From the NCBI GenBank assembly GCA_910580205.1, contig CAJTVP010000003.1, forward strand, positions 62,001-126,000: a stretch of DNA of 64,000 bases, read 5' to 3'. The number at the start of each line of letters is the position of its first letter. Within the stretch, counting starts at the first letter, position 1. Under the pieces are notes generated by a model, which ran no database searches, had not been told where the DNA came from, and saw only the letters and a list, made by a program, of their open reading frames with translations. Made by a program: the position numbers and the translations under genes. The DNA is from an uncultured Eggerthellaceae bacterium. Lineage in GTDB: Bacteria > Actinomycetota > Coriobacteriia > Coriobacteriales > Eggerthellaceae. This document shows positions 50,858 to 60,222 of the stretch, in pieces.

Positions 50858-51997
50858 CTACAGGATGGCCTTTCCTCGCAAGATCACCTGCTTGAGCTCA
50901 AGGGTGTCCTCATCAAGGATGACCGCATCAGCCACATAGCCATCTTTGATGTGCCCCCGCTCATCGTCGATCTTGATGGCGCGCGCCGGATTCGCCGTGA
51001 CCGCCTTCACCGCGGAGACGAGCGGGATATCCATATCCTTCACCGCCACCGTGAAGCAGCGCAAAAGATCGCTCACCGAACCGGCCAACGCCCCGTTCGC
51101 GATGCGCGCCTCAGGTCCTCGCACGGTGACGTCCTGCCCGCCCAGGTCATAGGTGCCGTCCTCAAGCCCTGCCGCACGGAGCGTGTCGGATATGAGTATC
51201 ATCCGATCATCACCGAACAGGTTGAACGCCAGGCGCACCATGGAGGGGTGGATGTGCACGCCATCAGCGATGATCTCCGCCGTGATGTCGTCCCGCTCGG
51301 CCGCCGCAGGGATGGGACCGGGCTTTCGGTGGTGCATGGGGTCCATGGCGTTGTACAGATGCGTGAGATGCTTGGCGCCCTTCGCGAACGCGTCCCGCGC
51401 CGTGTCGTAGTCAGCGCATGAATGCGCGATGGAGATCCTGACCTCATCCTTCATCTCCTCGATGAAGGCGCCTGAACCGGGCTCCTCAGGAGCGATGTCC
51501 ACCAGCTTGATGAGTCCATCCGCCATGGATTGCAGCTTGCGGAACTCCTCCGCATCCGGATTGCGGACGTATTCCGGATTCTGCGCGCCCACCTTGGAAG
51601 GCGAGATGTACGGCCCTTCAAGGTTGATGCCCACCAGCGCGGACTCATCACAGGCCGGCTCATACTCCCGCGCCACCTCCATGGCGGCAGAGAGTTGATC
51701 GAAGGAGAGCGTCATGGTGGCCGGGCACACCGCCGTGATGCCGCGGGATGCCTCATAGCCCGCCAGAGCGTGAAGCCCCGCCTCATCCCCGTCGCTTATG
51801 TCTCCGCCCGCAGCCCCATGGAAGTGGATATCCACGAGCCCTGGGATGACCAAACAACCCTTCGCGTCCACGGATTCGCCCGCGCCCTTCGCAGCGGCGA
51901 ATCGGTCCCCGGAGATGTTGACATCCTCCGCCTTGAATCCGTCCCCGCAGAACACCTTGCCACCGGTGATGGAAGCCACCTGCTCGCATGTTGCCAT
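50858..51997 (-). CDS. nagA: N-acetylglucosamine-6-phosphate deacetylase
   Basis: Hydrolyses GlcNAc-6-phosphate to glucosamine 6-phosphate and acetate. 379 aa. VIPGLVDIHFHGAAGGD (metal His pair), NLEGPYISPSKVGAQN (metal Glu), HLYNAMDPMHHRKPG and ISDTLRAAG with the catalytic Asp are intact. It begins 21 bp after ruvB in the same direction and is probably transcribed with ruvCAB, an uncommon arrangement. It provides a link to the AGE epimerase-kinase pair at 44.6-47.2 kb. Confidence 0.95.
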   Translation of the reverse strand: MATCEQVASITGGKVFCGDGFKAEDVNISGDRFAAAKGAGESVDAKGCLVIPGLVDIHFHGAAGGDISDGDEAGLHALAGYEASRGITAVCPATMTLSFDQLSAAMEVAREYEPACDESALVGINLEGPYISPSKVGAQNPEYVRNPDAEEFRKLQSMADGLIKLVDIAPEEPGSGAFIEEMKDEVRISIAHSCADYDTARDAFAKGAKHLTHLYNAMDPMHHRKPGPIPAAAERDDITAEIIADGVHIHPSMVRLAFNLFGDDRMILISDTLRAAGLEDGTYDLGGQDVTVRGPEARIANGALAGSVSDLLRCFTVAVKDMDIPLVSAVKAVTANPARAIKIDDERGHIKDGYVADAVILDEDTLELKQVILRGKAIL

Positions 51998-52018
51998 GAT
52001 CTCTTCCTTCCTCTTGCC

Positions 52019-53095
52019 TTAGACGCCCAAGGGCAGCGAAAGCCCCAGATGCTCGAATGCGCGCGGCGTGGCCTGGCGGCCCTGCGGCGTGCGCACGATC
52101 AATCCCTGTTTCATGAGATACGGCTCGTACACGTCCTCGACCGTGTCCGATTCCTCCGAAAGCGCGCTGGCCAGCGTGGTGAGCCCCACTGGCCGCCCGG
52201 AGAACTGGACGCACAGGATCTCAAGGACGCGGTTGTCCATGGAATCAAGCCCCAGCTTGTCCACCTCATAGAACTTGAGCGCCTCAGCCGCCACCTCTTT
52301 GGTGATGTCGCCCTCCGCGCGGACTTGCGCCCAATCGCGCACGCGCTTGAGCATGCGGTTGGCAAGACGCGGGGTGCCACGGGAGCGGCGCGCGATCTCG
52401 AACGCTCCTTCGTCATCGACCTGTATCCCAAGGATGGCTGCGGAGCGCTTCACGATGCCCGCCAGCTCCTCAGGCGTGTAATACTGCAAACGCAACGCCA
52501 GTCCGAAGCGATCCCGGAGCGGACCGGTCAGAAGGCCCGTGCGCGTGGTGGCGCCCACCAGCGTGAAATGCGGGATATCCAGACGGATGGAGCGGGCCGC
52601 AGGCCCCTTCCCCACCACGATGTCCAGGGAGAAATCCTCTAACGCGGGATAGAGCACCTCTTCCACGGAGCGGTTCATGCGGTGTATCTCATCGATGAAG
52701 AGCACATCCCTCTCTTCAAGGTTAGAGAGGATGGCCGCCAGATCCCCCGTGCGCGCGATGGCGGGGCCGCTGGTGGTCCTCAACTGCGCGCCCAGCTCAT
52801 TGGCCACCACCACGGCCAAGGTGGTCTTCCCCAGACCGGGAGGACCGGAGAACAAGATGTGGTCCGGCGCATCATCGCGCTCCTTCGCCGCTTTGATGTG
52901 GATGGACAGCGAATCCTTCACCTTCTGCTGACCCACGTAATCCTTCAAGAGCTTCGGGCGCAAAGAGCGATCGATGGCCTCATCTTCCTTGGTGAAGGCT
53001 GGGTCCACGCTGCGCCGCGCACCGGGAAGATCCCCGGCATCCTCCGATGCCTGGAACACCATGCCCTCTATCTGGATCTCTTCGTCCACGCTCAT
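52019..53095 (-). CDS. ruvB: Holliday junction branch migration helicase RuvB
   Basis: AAA+ motor moving Holliday junctions with RuvA. 358 aa. Walker [12 protein letters not shown], Walker [17 protein letters not shown], sensor [21 protein letters not shown] and C-terminal winged helix ([14 protein letters not shown]). The N-terminus carries about 30 extra residues over E. coli RuvB. Third gene of ruvCAB; 25 bp after ruvA. Confidence 0.97.
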   Translation of the reverse strand: MSVDEEIQIEGMVFQASEDAGDLPGARRSVDPAFTKEDEAIDRSLRPKLLKDYVGQQKVKDSLSIHIKAAKERDDAPDHILFSGPPGLGKTTLAVVVANELGAQLRTTSGPAIARTGDLAAILSNLEERDVLFIDEIHRMNRSVEEVLYPALEDFSLDIVVGKGPAARSIRLDIPHFTLVGATTRTGLLTGPLRDRFGLALRLQYYTPEELAGIVKRSAAILGIQVDDEGAFEIARRSRGTPRLANRMLKRVRDWAQVRAEGDITKEVAAEALKFYEVDKLGLDSMDNRVLEILCVQFSGRPVGLTTLASALSEESDTVEDVYEPYLMKQGLIVRTPQGRQATPRAFEHLGLSLPLGV

Positions 53096-53120
53096 CTGCT
53101 CGCATTCATGAAAGACGCCG

Positions 53121-53702
53121 TCATCCGATCCGCTTCAACGCGTATTGTAGCAACGTCTCCTCATCCCCATCCACAGGCGCGCCCTCCAGAGCCTCATCTA
53201 TCTCCTTGCGCGTGAACCCAAGGGAGGACAGAGCGCTCACCGCGTTCTTCATGGCCGAAGAAGCGGTCTTGGCGCCTGCTTTCAGCGCCGCTGCTTCCAG
53301 ATCAGGGATGGACCCCTTGAGCTCAAGCACGATGCGGGAGGCGGTCTTCTTCCCCACGCCCGGGATCTTGGAGATGGCTTTCACATCCTCAGCGGCGACC
53401 GCCCCTTTGAGCTCATCGGGCGTGAACGTGGAAAGCGCCGCCAGAGACATCTTCGGACCGATGCCGCTCACGGCCGTGAGCGCGCTGAACAGCCGCTGCT
53501 CCTCTTCATCCATGAAGCCGAACAGAGAGACGCCCTGATCGCTCACATTCAGATACGTGAGCACATGGACCTCTTCACCAAGCTGCGGGAGCATGGCCAA
53601 AGACGTGGTGGACATGAGCAGCTCATAGCCCACGCCTCCCACCTTGACGATGGCCTTCCCGGCGCCCTTCGCCGCGACCGTGCCTTCCAAGAACGCGATC
53701 AT
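53121..53702 (-). CDS. ruvA: Holliday junction-binding protein RuvA
   Basis: Tetrameric protein recognising four-way junctions. 193 aa. Domain I OB fold ([28 protein letters not shown]), domain II tandem helix-hairpin-helix ([26 protein letters not shown]) and the small C-terminal RuvB-binding domain ([19 protein letters not shown]) are all visible. Lies 58 bp after ruvC. Confidence 0.96.
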   Translation of the reverse strand: MIAFLEGTVAAKGAGKAIVKVGGVGYELLMSTTSLAMLPQLGEEVHVLTYLNVSDQGVSLFGFMDEEEQRLFSALTAVSGIGPKMSLAALSTFTPDELKGAVAAEDVKAISKIPGVGKKTASRIVLELKGSIPDLEAAALKAGAKTASSAMKNAVSALSSLGFTRKEIDEALEGAPVDGDEETLLQYALKRIG

Positions 53703-53760
53703 GCGCGCATCTCCTCACCCTTCTTCAACCCGCCGCGACCGTGGAACCGCAGCGGTCCTC

Positions 53761-54285
53761 TCATGCCATCTCCTTCGCCAGCCTGGCGAGCCGGCTCTCC
53801 GCATCCCCGTGCCCGTCATGGGTGGCGTAGCAGATGGCCGCCGCCAAGGCATCAGCGGCGTGATCCGGCTTGGGCGCCACCTCAAGCCGCAGGATGCGCT
53901 GCACCATGTACTGCACCTGCGCCTTGTCCGCGCTGCCCGTGCCCACCACCGCCATCTTGATCTGGCTGGGCGTGAACTCCCCCACGGCGAGCCCATGCTT
54001 CGCGCACGCGACCAGCGCCGCGCCGCGCGCCTGCCCCGTGGCGAATGCGGAAGACACGTTGTCCCCGAACCAGACCGTCTCTATACCCACGTGCTCCGGA
54101 GCGAACTTGCTGGCGACCGCATGGATCTGGTCATGGATCTTCATGAGCCGCGCCCCCAGGTCCAGCTCTTTCTTCGTGGAAACGCAGCCATAGGCCACGC
54201 ACGACAGCCGCGCGCCCCGCTGCGTCACGATCCCCCATCCGGTGTTCGCCAGCCCCGGATCTATGCCAAGGATGATCCTGTCCAT
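53761..54285 (-). CDS. ruvC: Holliday junction resolvase RuvC
   Basis: RNase H-fold endonuclease cutting Holliday junctions. 174 aa. ILGIDPGLANTGWG (first catalytic Asp), GIETVWFGDN (Glu), KMAVVGTGSADKAQVQ and HAADALAAAICYA (C-terminal Asp pair region) are present. First gene of ruvCAB-nagA, with a promoter candidate 30 bp upstream. Divergent from hsp20. Confidence 0.96.
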   Translation of the reverse strand: MDRIILGIDPGLANTGWGIVTQRGARLSCVAYGCVSTKKELDLGARLMKIHDQIHAVASKFAPEHVGIETVWFGDNVSSAFATGQARGAALVACAKHGLAVGEFTPSQIKMAVVGTGSADKAQVQYMVQRILRLEVAPKPDHAADALAAAICYATHDGHGDAESRLARLAKEMA

Positions 54286-54316
54286 GCTCCCTTGCCTGAT
54301 GCCGTTTTCCTGCTTC

Positions 54317-54346
54317 TATATAGTAGTACATCCGTTTGCATCCCAA
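54317..54346 (-). promoter_or_regulatory. Candidate ruvCAB promoter
   Basis: On the minus strand TTGGGA (54341-54346) and TATATA (54317-54322) with an 18-bp spacer, ahead of ruvC at 54285. No LexA-like box was recognised beside it. Confidence 0.55.
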
Positions 54347-54407
54347 AGGGTGAATCCGGCGAAAACCGCTCCATGGAATACACGAACATTTGTATGTTTC
54401 GTGAAGA

Positions 54408-54450
54408 TTAGCACTCTCCCCTTGCGAGTGCCAACCCAAGCGCGCATACT
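54408..54450 (+). promoter_or_regulatory. CIRCE element (HrcA operator) and hsp20 promoter
   Basis: TTAGCACTC (54408-54416), 9-bp spacer, GAGTGCCAA (54426-54434): CIRCE with one mismatch. TTGCGA (54422-54427) and CATACT (54445-54450), 17 bp apart, form a promoter whose -35 overlaps the right arm. HrcA binding would therefore block hsp20 transcription until heat shock. A separate dyad, CACGAACAT (54381-54389) / ATGTTTCGTG (54394-54403), lies just upstream. Confidence 0.88.
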
Positions 54451-54557
54451 GTCACTCGACAAAAGAGAAGCAGCCTGTTCGCATGAGCATCTCGGAACGC
54501 ATCAGACACGGACATCCCATCACAACAGCGCTGCACCGCGAAAGAAAGAGGAACATC

Positions 54558-55043
54558 ATGCACATGATCGCACCCTACCGCCGTCGTCGGCACCCGTCCT
54601 CCCTCGGATTCCCCATGGCGCCTCTCATGAGCTCTCAGATGGACGGCTTCAACGCCTCTTCGCTCATGAAGACCGACATCTCAAAGACCGATGAGGGCTA
54701 TGAGCTCACCATGGAGCTGCCGGGATTCGCCAAAGAAGGTGTCCAGGCGGAGTTCAAGGACGGGTATCTGACCGTGTCCGCCTCCATGGAGGAAGCCTCA
54801 GAGCAGAAGCCCGAAGCCTCCGAGAACGCCGAAACGGAAACAGCGCAGGAAAGCTCCCAGCAGACCTGGGTCCGCCGCGAGCGTTTCTTCGGCAGCTGCC
54901 AGCGCTCCTTCTACCTGGGAGAGGACATCAATGAAGAGGCCATCTCCGCCACCTTCGAGAACGGCCTTTTGAAAGTGAGCGTCCCGCAACTGGCCGAAGA
55001 GCCCGAAGCGGAGAAGAAGACGGTCATCTCCATCGAAGGCTAG
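54558..55043 (+). CDS. Hsp20 family small heat-shock protein
   Basis: ATP-independent holdase chaperone. 161 aa. Alpha-crystallin domain from about residue 37 (MKTDISKTDEGYELTMELPG) to the C-terminus; GYLTVSAS and FENGLLKVSVPQ are the family signature. An acidic, Glu-rich insertion (about 78-106) lies inside the domain. Start ATG 54558 with AGAGGA upstream; the frame is open to 54483 but without a ribosome site. The leader of ~100 nt follows a CIRCE-controlled promoter. Confidence 0.94.
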   Translation: MHMIAPYRRRRHPSSLGFPMAPLMSSQMDGFNASSLMKTDISKTDEGYELTMELPGFAKEGVQAEFKDGYLTVSASMEEASEQKPEASENAETETAQESSQQTWVRRERFFGSCQRSFYLGEDINEEAISATFENGLLKVSVPQLAEEPEAEKKTVISIEG

Positions 55044-55081
55044 GACCGCATCCCCCTTCAGTCCCATGCCTCGTGCGCAAA

Positions 55082-55111
55082 AAGAGCCGACGCCCGAAAG
55101 CGTCGGCTCTT
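55082..55111. terminator. Shared terminator between hsp20 and porCDAB
   Basis: Perfect 12-bp stem AAGAGCCGACGC (55082-55093) / GCGTCGGCTCTT (55100-55111), loop CCGAAA. On the minus strand it is followed by TTTTT, so it is a good terminator for the por operon; on the plus strand it ends hsp20 with a weaker tail. Confidence 0.88.
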
Positions 55112-55134
55112 CGCTATCCTAAGCCTGAAAGAGG

Positions 55135-56097
55135 CTATTCGATGGGGCTCTTCGCGTCCGTCGATCCTTCCACGCGCCCCTCAAGGTAGGCCCAATAGGC
55201 ATCCACGTCAGCCTTCATCTCCTCGATGAGCTCTTCGTTGCCCGGCTTGAACAGATGCTTGAACCTCCCCTGCGGCTTCAGGAAGTCCTCCAGGGGCTTC
55301 TGATTCTTCTCCTTGACGGGAGTGAGCTTCCAGACGCCGTTCTCCACCTCGAACAGCGGCCAGAAGCGCGTGTCCACCGCCAGGCGGCAGATCTCAGCGG
55401 TCTGATCAGAAGCCAGACGCCAGCCGCGCGGGCACGGCGCCAGGATGTTCAAGAACGCAGGGCCCTCAACGGCGAAGGCCTTCTCAGCCTTGGACACCAG
55501 ATCCTTCCAGTGGCCCACCGTGGACTGGCCCACATAGGGCACGCCATGGGCGGCGATGATGGAAGCCAGATCCTTGCGCACCTGCGGTTTGCCCTGCTCC
55601 ACCTTGCCCACCTCAGCGGTGGTGGCCCAAGCGCCCTTGGGCGTTGCGGAGGAGCGCTGGATGCCGGTGTTCATGTACGCGCCGTTGTCGTAGCAGACAT
55701 AGACCATGTCATGCCCGCGCTCCATGGCGCCGGACAAGGACTGCAACCCGATGTCATAGGTGCCGCCGTCGCCGCCGAACGCCACGAACTTCATCTTCTT
55801 GTCCGCCGGGATCTTGCCGGCGCGCTGCATCCCCTTGAACGCCGCTTCCACGCCAGAGACGGTGGCGGCAGAGTTCTCGAACGCGTTGTGGATGAACGGC
55901 ACGTTCCAGGAATCGTAGGGGTAGATGGTGGTGGACACCTCAAGGCAACCGGTGGCGCAGCCCACGACGGGCACTGCATCCTCCGGCACGCCCATGAGCA
56001 CCTGGCGCACCGCCATGGAAGCGCCGCACCCACCGCACAGGCGGTGCCCCGGAGCCAGCTTCTCTGGCCGCTTGGAGAGTTCTTTTATGCTAGCCAT
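55135..56097 (-). CDS. porB: Pyruvate:ferredoxin oxidoreductase, beta subunit
   Basis: TPP-binding chain of the four-subunit enzyme converting pyruvate and CoA to acetyl-CoA, CO2 and reduced ferredoxin. 320 aa. HRLCGGCGASMAVRQV gives cluster cysteines; FGGDGGTYDIGLQSLSGA and CYDNGAYMNTGIQRSSATP are the TPP/Mg motif with the pyruvate-type extension. A distal CATGCLE motif adds another cluster Cys. Overlaps porA by 13 bp; last gene before the terminator. Confidence 0.95.
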   Translation of the reverse strand: MASIKELSKRPEKLAPGHRLCGGCGASMAVRQVLMGVPEDAVPVVGCATGCLEVSTTIYPYDSWNVPFIHNAFENSAATVSGVEAAFKGMQRAGKIPADKKMKFVAFGGDGGTYDIGLQSLSGAMERGHDMVYVCYDNGAYMNTGIQRSSATPKGAWATTAEVGKVEQGKPQVRKDLASIIAAHGVPYVGQSTVGHWKDLVSKAEKAFAVEGPAFLNILAPCPRGWRLASDQTAEICRLAVDTRFWPLFEVENGVWKLTPVKEKNQKPLEDFLKPQGRFKHLFKPGNEELIEEMKADVDAYWAYLEGRVEGSTDAKSPIE

Positions 56098-57302
56098 TCG
56101 TTCTCAGCCCCTTCCGCTTCCTGCATTCCAAGGTAGGTGAGCCCGCCGGTCTTCTTGGTGCCGGCGGCAAGGGCCTCAAGGTCGGCGTAGACGCTTGACA
56201 CCGTGTCGTTGGTGAGGTCGTTGCCGCCAAGGCCGTAGATGTAGTTGTGCATGGGGACCTGGATGCCCGTCGCGAACAGCGCGCTCATGACGTCCACCGC
56301 CAGCGGCCCGAACTGACCGCCGATGGAATCCGCGCGATCCATGATGGCGATGGCCTTCGCGCCCTTGCACGCCTCCACGATCTGCTCGGCTGGGAACGGA
56401 CGGTACAGGCGCGGGCGCACCACGCCCACCTTCTTGCCCGCAGCGCGCAGCTCGCGTCCGATGTGGCGCATGTTGCCCGCCGCAGAGCCCAGCACGACCA
56501 CGATCAGGTCCGCATCGTCGGTCTCCCACGTGTCCACCACGTCGAAGGGACGCCCGCACACATCCGCCCAAGCATGGCCCATGCGCTCGATCACCGGCAG
56601 GGAATCCTGGCAAGCCCGGCGGAGCACCGCCCGGGACTTCATGTAAGCGGATCCGTTCGCGAACATGCCCGCGCCCAGCGGATCAGCGCTGGTGATGAGG
56701 CCGTTCACCGGCTCGTAAGAGCCCACGAACTTCGCCACCGTCTCGTCATCCTCCATGACGCAGCGCTCCATGGCGTGACTGGTGATGAAGCCGTCAAGGG
56801 TGGTCATGACCGGCAGCTGCACGTCTTTGTCCTCCGCGATGGGGAAGCTGATGACGGTGTTGTCATAGGCTTCCTGCGCGGTCTCGGCGAAGAAGATGAT
56901 CCAGCCGGTGTCGCGAGCGCCCATGATGTCGGAGTGATCCCCATGGATGTTGATGGGGGCGGACAGCGCGCGGTTGGCGTTGGCCATCACGATGGGCAGC
57001 CTCATGCCCGCGGCGATGAACAGCTCCTCCCACATGAGAGCGAGGCCTTGGCTCGCCGTGGCCGTGGCCACGCGCGCGCCGGCAGCGGAAGCGCCCACGC
57101 AGGCGGACATGGCGGAGTGCTCGGATTCAACGGTCACGAACTCCGTGGTGACCAAGCCGTTCGCCACGTACTTGGCGTAGTTCTCCACGATCGTGGTCTG
57201 CGGCGTGATGGGATAGGCGGCCATGACATCAGGGTTCGCCTGGCGCATGGCCTCCGCCACCATCTGATTGCCGGTGGCTGAGAACGGTTTCGATGCGGTC
57301 AT
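56085..57302 (-). CDS. porA: Pyruvate:ferredoxin oxidoreductase, alpha subunit
   Basis: 405 aa. SATGNQMVAEAMRQANPDVMAAYPITPQT, TVESEHSAMSACVGASAAGARVATAT and PINIHGDHSDIMGARDTGWI are characteristic of PorA. C-terminal domain II (VVVLGSAAGNMRHIGRELR...RPRLYRPFP) binds CoA in relatives. It starts immediately after the porD stop and overlaps porB, so the subunits are translated together. Confidence 0.96.
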   Translation of the reverse strand: MTASKPFSATGNQMVAEAMRQANPDVMAAYPITPQTTIVENYAKYVANGLVTTEFVTVESEHSAMSACVGASAAGARVATATASQGLALMWEELFIAAGMRLPIVMANANRALSAPINIHGDHSDIMGARDTGWIIFFAETAQEAYDNTVISFPIAEDKDVQLPVMTTLDGFITSHAMERCVMEDDETVAKFVGSYEPVNGLITSADPLGAGMFANGSAYMKSRAVLRRACQDSLPVIERMGHAWADVCGRPFDVVDTWETDDADLIVVVLGSAAGNMRHIGRELRAAGKKVGVVRPRLYRPFPAEQIVEACKGAKAIAIMDRADSIGGQFGPLAVDVMSALFATGIQVPMHNYIYGLGGNDLTNDTVSSVYADLEALAAGTKKTGGLTYLGMQEAEGAENEWLA

Positions 57303-57620
57303 CTACCTCACCCCTTCCGCTTCATCCTCGCGGATGAACGAAAGCGCGTTGAAGCGGCACTCATGCACGCACACCCCGCACCCTTTGCAATGGTCATAAT
57401 CGATGCCGGTCATGGTGCCATCCTCCGCCATGATGGAGGAATCGGGGCAGACCACCCAGCACAGCATGCAGCTCGTGCACGCGTCCGCATCCCACACCGG
57501 GCGCATAGAGCGCCAGCCGCCGGTGATGTACTCCACGGACGTACCGGCGTTGCAGATGAACCCTTTCGGGAACTCCTCCGGCTTCCAATCCTCGAAGCGG
57601 GAAAGCTCGGGCATCTTCAT
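57303..57620 (-). CDS. porD: Pyruvate:ferredoxin oxidoreductase, delta subunit
   Basis: 105-aa polyferredoxin chain. Two [4Fe-4S] motifs, CTSCMLCWVVCPD and CKGCGVCVHECRF, relay electrons to ferredoxin. The ~45-residue N-terminal part (GTSVEYITGGWRSMRPVWD) is typical of PorD. Its stop directly abuts the porA start, and its ATG overlaps the porC stop by 4 bp. Confidence 0.95.
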   Translation of the reverse strand: MKMPELSRFEDWKPEEFPKGFICNAGTSVEYITGGWRSMRPVWDADACTSCMLCWVVCPDSSIMAEDGTMTGIDYDHCKGCGVCVHECRFNALSFIREDEAEGVR

Positions 57621-58192
57621 GCGAGGGTCACCTCCTCATAGGCGCGGTCCACCGAATTGAGATTCGCGTCGATCATCTCCTGCGCGAATTTCTTTCCGAA
57701 GGTCTCTTTCAAGCGCACCTTGACGGCATCCACCGGGACCACGCCGGTCACCTTGGACAGCGCCCCAACGATGGGCGTGTTGGGGATGTCGCGCTTGATG
57801 GTCTCAAGGGCGATGCCGGACGCATCCACGATCGCCACCGTCACGCCCGCCGGAGCCTTGAGCGCGGCTTTGGCCTGATCAGCATCCATCTCGGTGTTCA
57901 GGATGATGAAGCCATCCTCATGGATGCCCTCGGCCACATCCACCGAATCAAGGAGCGTATCGTCCAGGACCACGACGATGTCGGGGTTCACGATGGTGTT
58001 GTGCACCTCGATGGGGGCGTCGCTCACGCGCGTGTACGCCTTCAGCGGCGCACCAGTGCGCTCCGGGCCGTATTCAGGCATGGCCTGGATGTACGCGCCT
58101 TCGAGCAGCGCTGCATCCGCGACCAGCTTCGCGGCTGTGACCGCACCCTGGCCCGCGCGTGCATGCCAGCGTATCTCTGTCAGCTTGGACAT
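57617..58192 (-). CDS. porC: Pyruvate:ferredoxin oxidoreductase, gamma subunit
   Basis: 191 aa from the ATG at 58192, chosen for the upstream GAGAGGAG and the conserved start MSKLTEIRWHARAGQGAVTAAKL; the frame is open further but not conserved. MPEYGPERTGAPLKAYTR is diagnostic of the gamma chain. First gene of porCDAB, the same order as in Helicobacter. Confidence 0.94.
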   Translation of the reverse strand: MSKLTEIRWHARAGQGAVTAAKLVADAALLEGAYIQAMPEYGPERTGAPLKAYTRVSDAPIEVHNTIVNPDIVVVLDDTLLDSVDVAEGIHEDGFIILNTEMDADQAKAALKAPAGVTVAIVDASGIALETIKRDIPNTPIVGALSKVTGVVPVDAVKVRLKETFGKKFAQEMIDANLNSVDRAYEEVTLA

Positions 58193-58591
58193 TCGTCTCC
58201 TCTCGATCAGGTTCAACTGGTGCAGAAATGATAGCCCGCAGAAAGGCCTTGGAAGCCATGCGGACCCGTTGATGATAGCAAGCCCCGTGATTCGTCCACG
58301 GGCTCCATGAACCGGCGAAGGAGTGAACGGGACGAACCGGGAAGGTGAAAGGGACGCAGCGCGCACGCGGCTGCGCGCCCCCGGCGCTGCATCGGCGGTG
58401 AACGGTGACCGCCGCCGAGCGGCGGGAGCAGCCCACCCCACGAAAAGCGTTTCCAAGACGTAACGTCACATTTATATGGAGGGGCTTTATTTCCCTGCCG
58501 TTTTCAAGCATAATGATGCACCATGAAGAAGCGCATCTTCGTGCGCTTTCAAAAGGGGCAGGCGCCCCACGAACCTTAGTTGGAGGGAACT
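58193..58591. other. GC-rich divergent regulatory region between porC and oppA
   Basis: 399 bp with no supported gene. Several GC-rich hairpins: CGGCGGT/ACCGCCG, GCGCGCA/TGCGCGC and the imperfect AGCCCCGTG/CACGGGCT. On the minus strand GCTATCAT occurs twice and may include a por -10. On the plus strand CATAAT at 58509-58514 is a possible oppA -10. GGGGC/GCCCC at 58555-58568 precedes the oppA ribosome site. Confidence 0.45.
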
Positions 58592-60184
58592 ATGGGACAA
58601 CCGAAACTGACGCGTCGAGGATTCTTGGCAGGAACTGCCGCCACCGGTGCCGTTGCAGCGCTGGCACTGAGCGGCTGCAGCTCATCCGGCTCATCCAGCT
58701 CTTCTTCGCAAGCGGCAGGCAGCTCCACCCCAGCCAGCACCATCTATGCGGCACTCTCTTATGCCAGCACAAACTACAATCCCATCGGTGCGAGCTCGGC
58801 CATGGTGCTTGCGGCCACGTGGCACGTGTTTGAAGGTCTCTATGACCTTGACCTTCACAACTACACCACCTACAATGCTCTGGCTGCTGCTGACCCGGTC
58901 GAAGTCTCTGCCACGGAATACGAGGTCACGCTGCGCGATGGCGCGAAGTTCTCTGACGGCACTCCGGTTACCGCGGCTGATGTCGTTGCGTCTTTCGAAG
59001 CCAACATCGCAAATGACACCTACAGCGCGTTCCTCTCTTTCATCGACTCTGTGACCGCCAAGGATGACACCACCGTCACGTTCACGCTGAAGTACCCTTT
59101 CAAGTCGCTGCTCAAGGGACGTCTTGCTCTCGTTAAGATTTACCCCGCCGCTCTCACTGAAGATCAGCTGAAGACCAACCCCATCGGATCTGGCCCCTGG
59201 ATGTACGACACCATCAACGGCGACGACGGCGGCACCATCACCTTCGTCCCGAATGAAAACTACAATGGCACCATGCCGGCTACCTGTGAAACTATGGACT
59301 GGAATATTCTTCTCGATTCCACTTCCCGTACTACAGCTCTCACCGACGGTTCGGTGCAAGCAATCACGGATGTGCCAGATTCAAATGCGGACCAGATCGC
59401 CGCTTCAGGCGCAACCGTGGAATACGTCCCTGGCTTTACGCTGCCTTTCCTCATGTTCAACACCAAAAAGGAGCCATTCAATGATCCGCGCGTCCGCCAG
59501 GCATTCTTCTATGCCATCGACGTGGAGAAGTTGATCGCGAACCAAATGGATGGCCATGCAGCTGCCGCCACCTCCTTCCTACCCGAATCCTACGCCAACT
59601 ACAACCGCGCTTCCACGGTGTACACTCATGATGTGGAAAAGGCAAAGCAACTCCTTCAAGAGGCAGGCGCGACCAATCTTACCTGCAAGGTTACTTACTT
59701 GAATACGTGGGTTTCTTCTCTCATTGCTCAAATTGAAGAAGACCTTAAGGCTGCAGGAATCACCGTAACGACAGAGGAGCAAACAAGCCAAGCTTTCTAT
59801 GCCACTGTTGCTCCTTCTGAGGAAATCCTTCCCTTTGATGTGTTGCTGGCATCCGGCGATCCTTCTTGCTTCGGCAACGATCCCGACCTGCTCATGAGCT
59901 GGTGGTATGGCGACAATGTGTGGACCCAGGGCCGTTCTTGCTGGAACACCACCCCTGAGTGGGCCGAGCTCCAGACGCTGCTCCAGAGCGCTCGCGAAGA
60001 GGCCGATGCCACCAAGCAGCAGGAGACTTGGAATCAGTGCTTCGATCTCATCGCTGAGAACGTGCCGCTGTATCCGCTGTTCCATCGTGAGACTGGTACT
60101 GGTTACTACTCAGAGAAGCTTGAGGACTTCGCTCCCATCTCCACCACCGGCATCGTGTTCCTCGGAACCACGCCGCTTGAGTAG
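58592..60184 (+). CDS. oppA: Oligopeptide ABC transporter substrate-binding lipoprotein (Tat-type signal)
   Basis: Family 5 solute-binding protein. 530 aa from the ATG at 58592, with GGAGGG upstream. The signal peptide combines a twin-arginine motif (LTRRGFLAGT) with a lipobox (LALSGC), so it is probably exported folded by Tat and lipidated. A Ser-rich linker follows, then the large two-lobed domain (EVTLRDGAKFSDGTPVTAADV; NDPRVRQAFFYAIDVEKL). Codons around 59.2-59.9 kb are more A/T-rich than neighbours. First gene of the opp cluster. Confidence 0.94.
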   Translation: MGQPKLTRRGFLAGTAATGAVAALALSGCSSSGSSSSSSQAAGSSTPASTIYAALSYASTNYNPIGASSAMVLAATWHVFEGLYDLDLHNYTTYNALAAADPVEVSATEYEVTLRDGAKFSDGTPVTAADVVASFEANIANDTYSAFLSFIDSVTAKDDTTVTFTLKYPFKSLLKGRLALVKIYPAALTEDQLKTNPIGSGPWMYDTINGDDGGTITFVPNENYNGTMPATCETMDWNILLDSTSRTTALTDGSVQAITDVPDSNADQIAASGATVEYVPGFTLPFLMFNTKKEPFNDPRVRQAFFYAIDVEKLIANQMDGHAAAATSFLPESYANYNRASTVYTHDVEKAKQLLQEAGATNLTCKVTYLNTWVSSLIAQIEEDLKAAGITVTTEEQTSQAFYATVAPSEEILPFDVLLASGDPSCFGNDPDLLMSWWYGDNVWTQGRSCWNTTPEWAELQTLLQSAREEADATKQQETWNQCFDLIAENVPLYPLFHRETGTGYYSEKLEDFAPISTTGIVFLGTTPLE

Positions 60185-60222
60185 AGCCTTACGCGCACCG
60201 TCCATGCGAAAGCATGGAGAGA

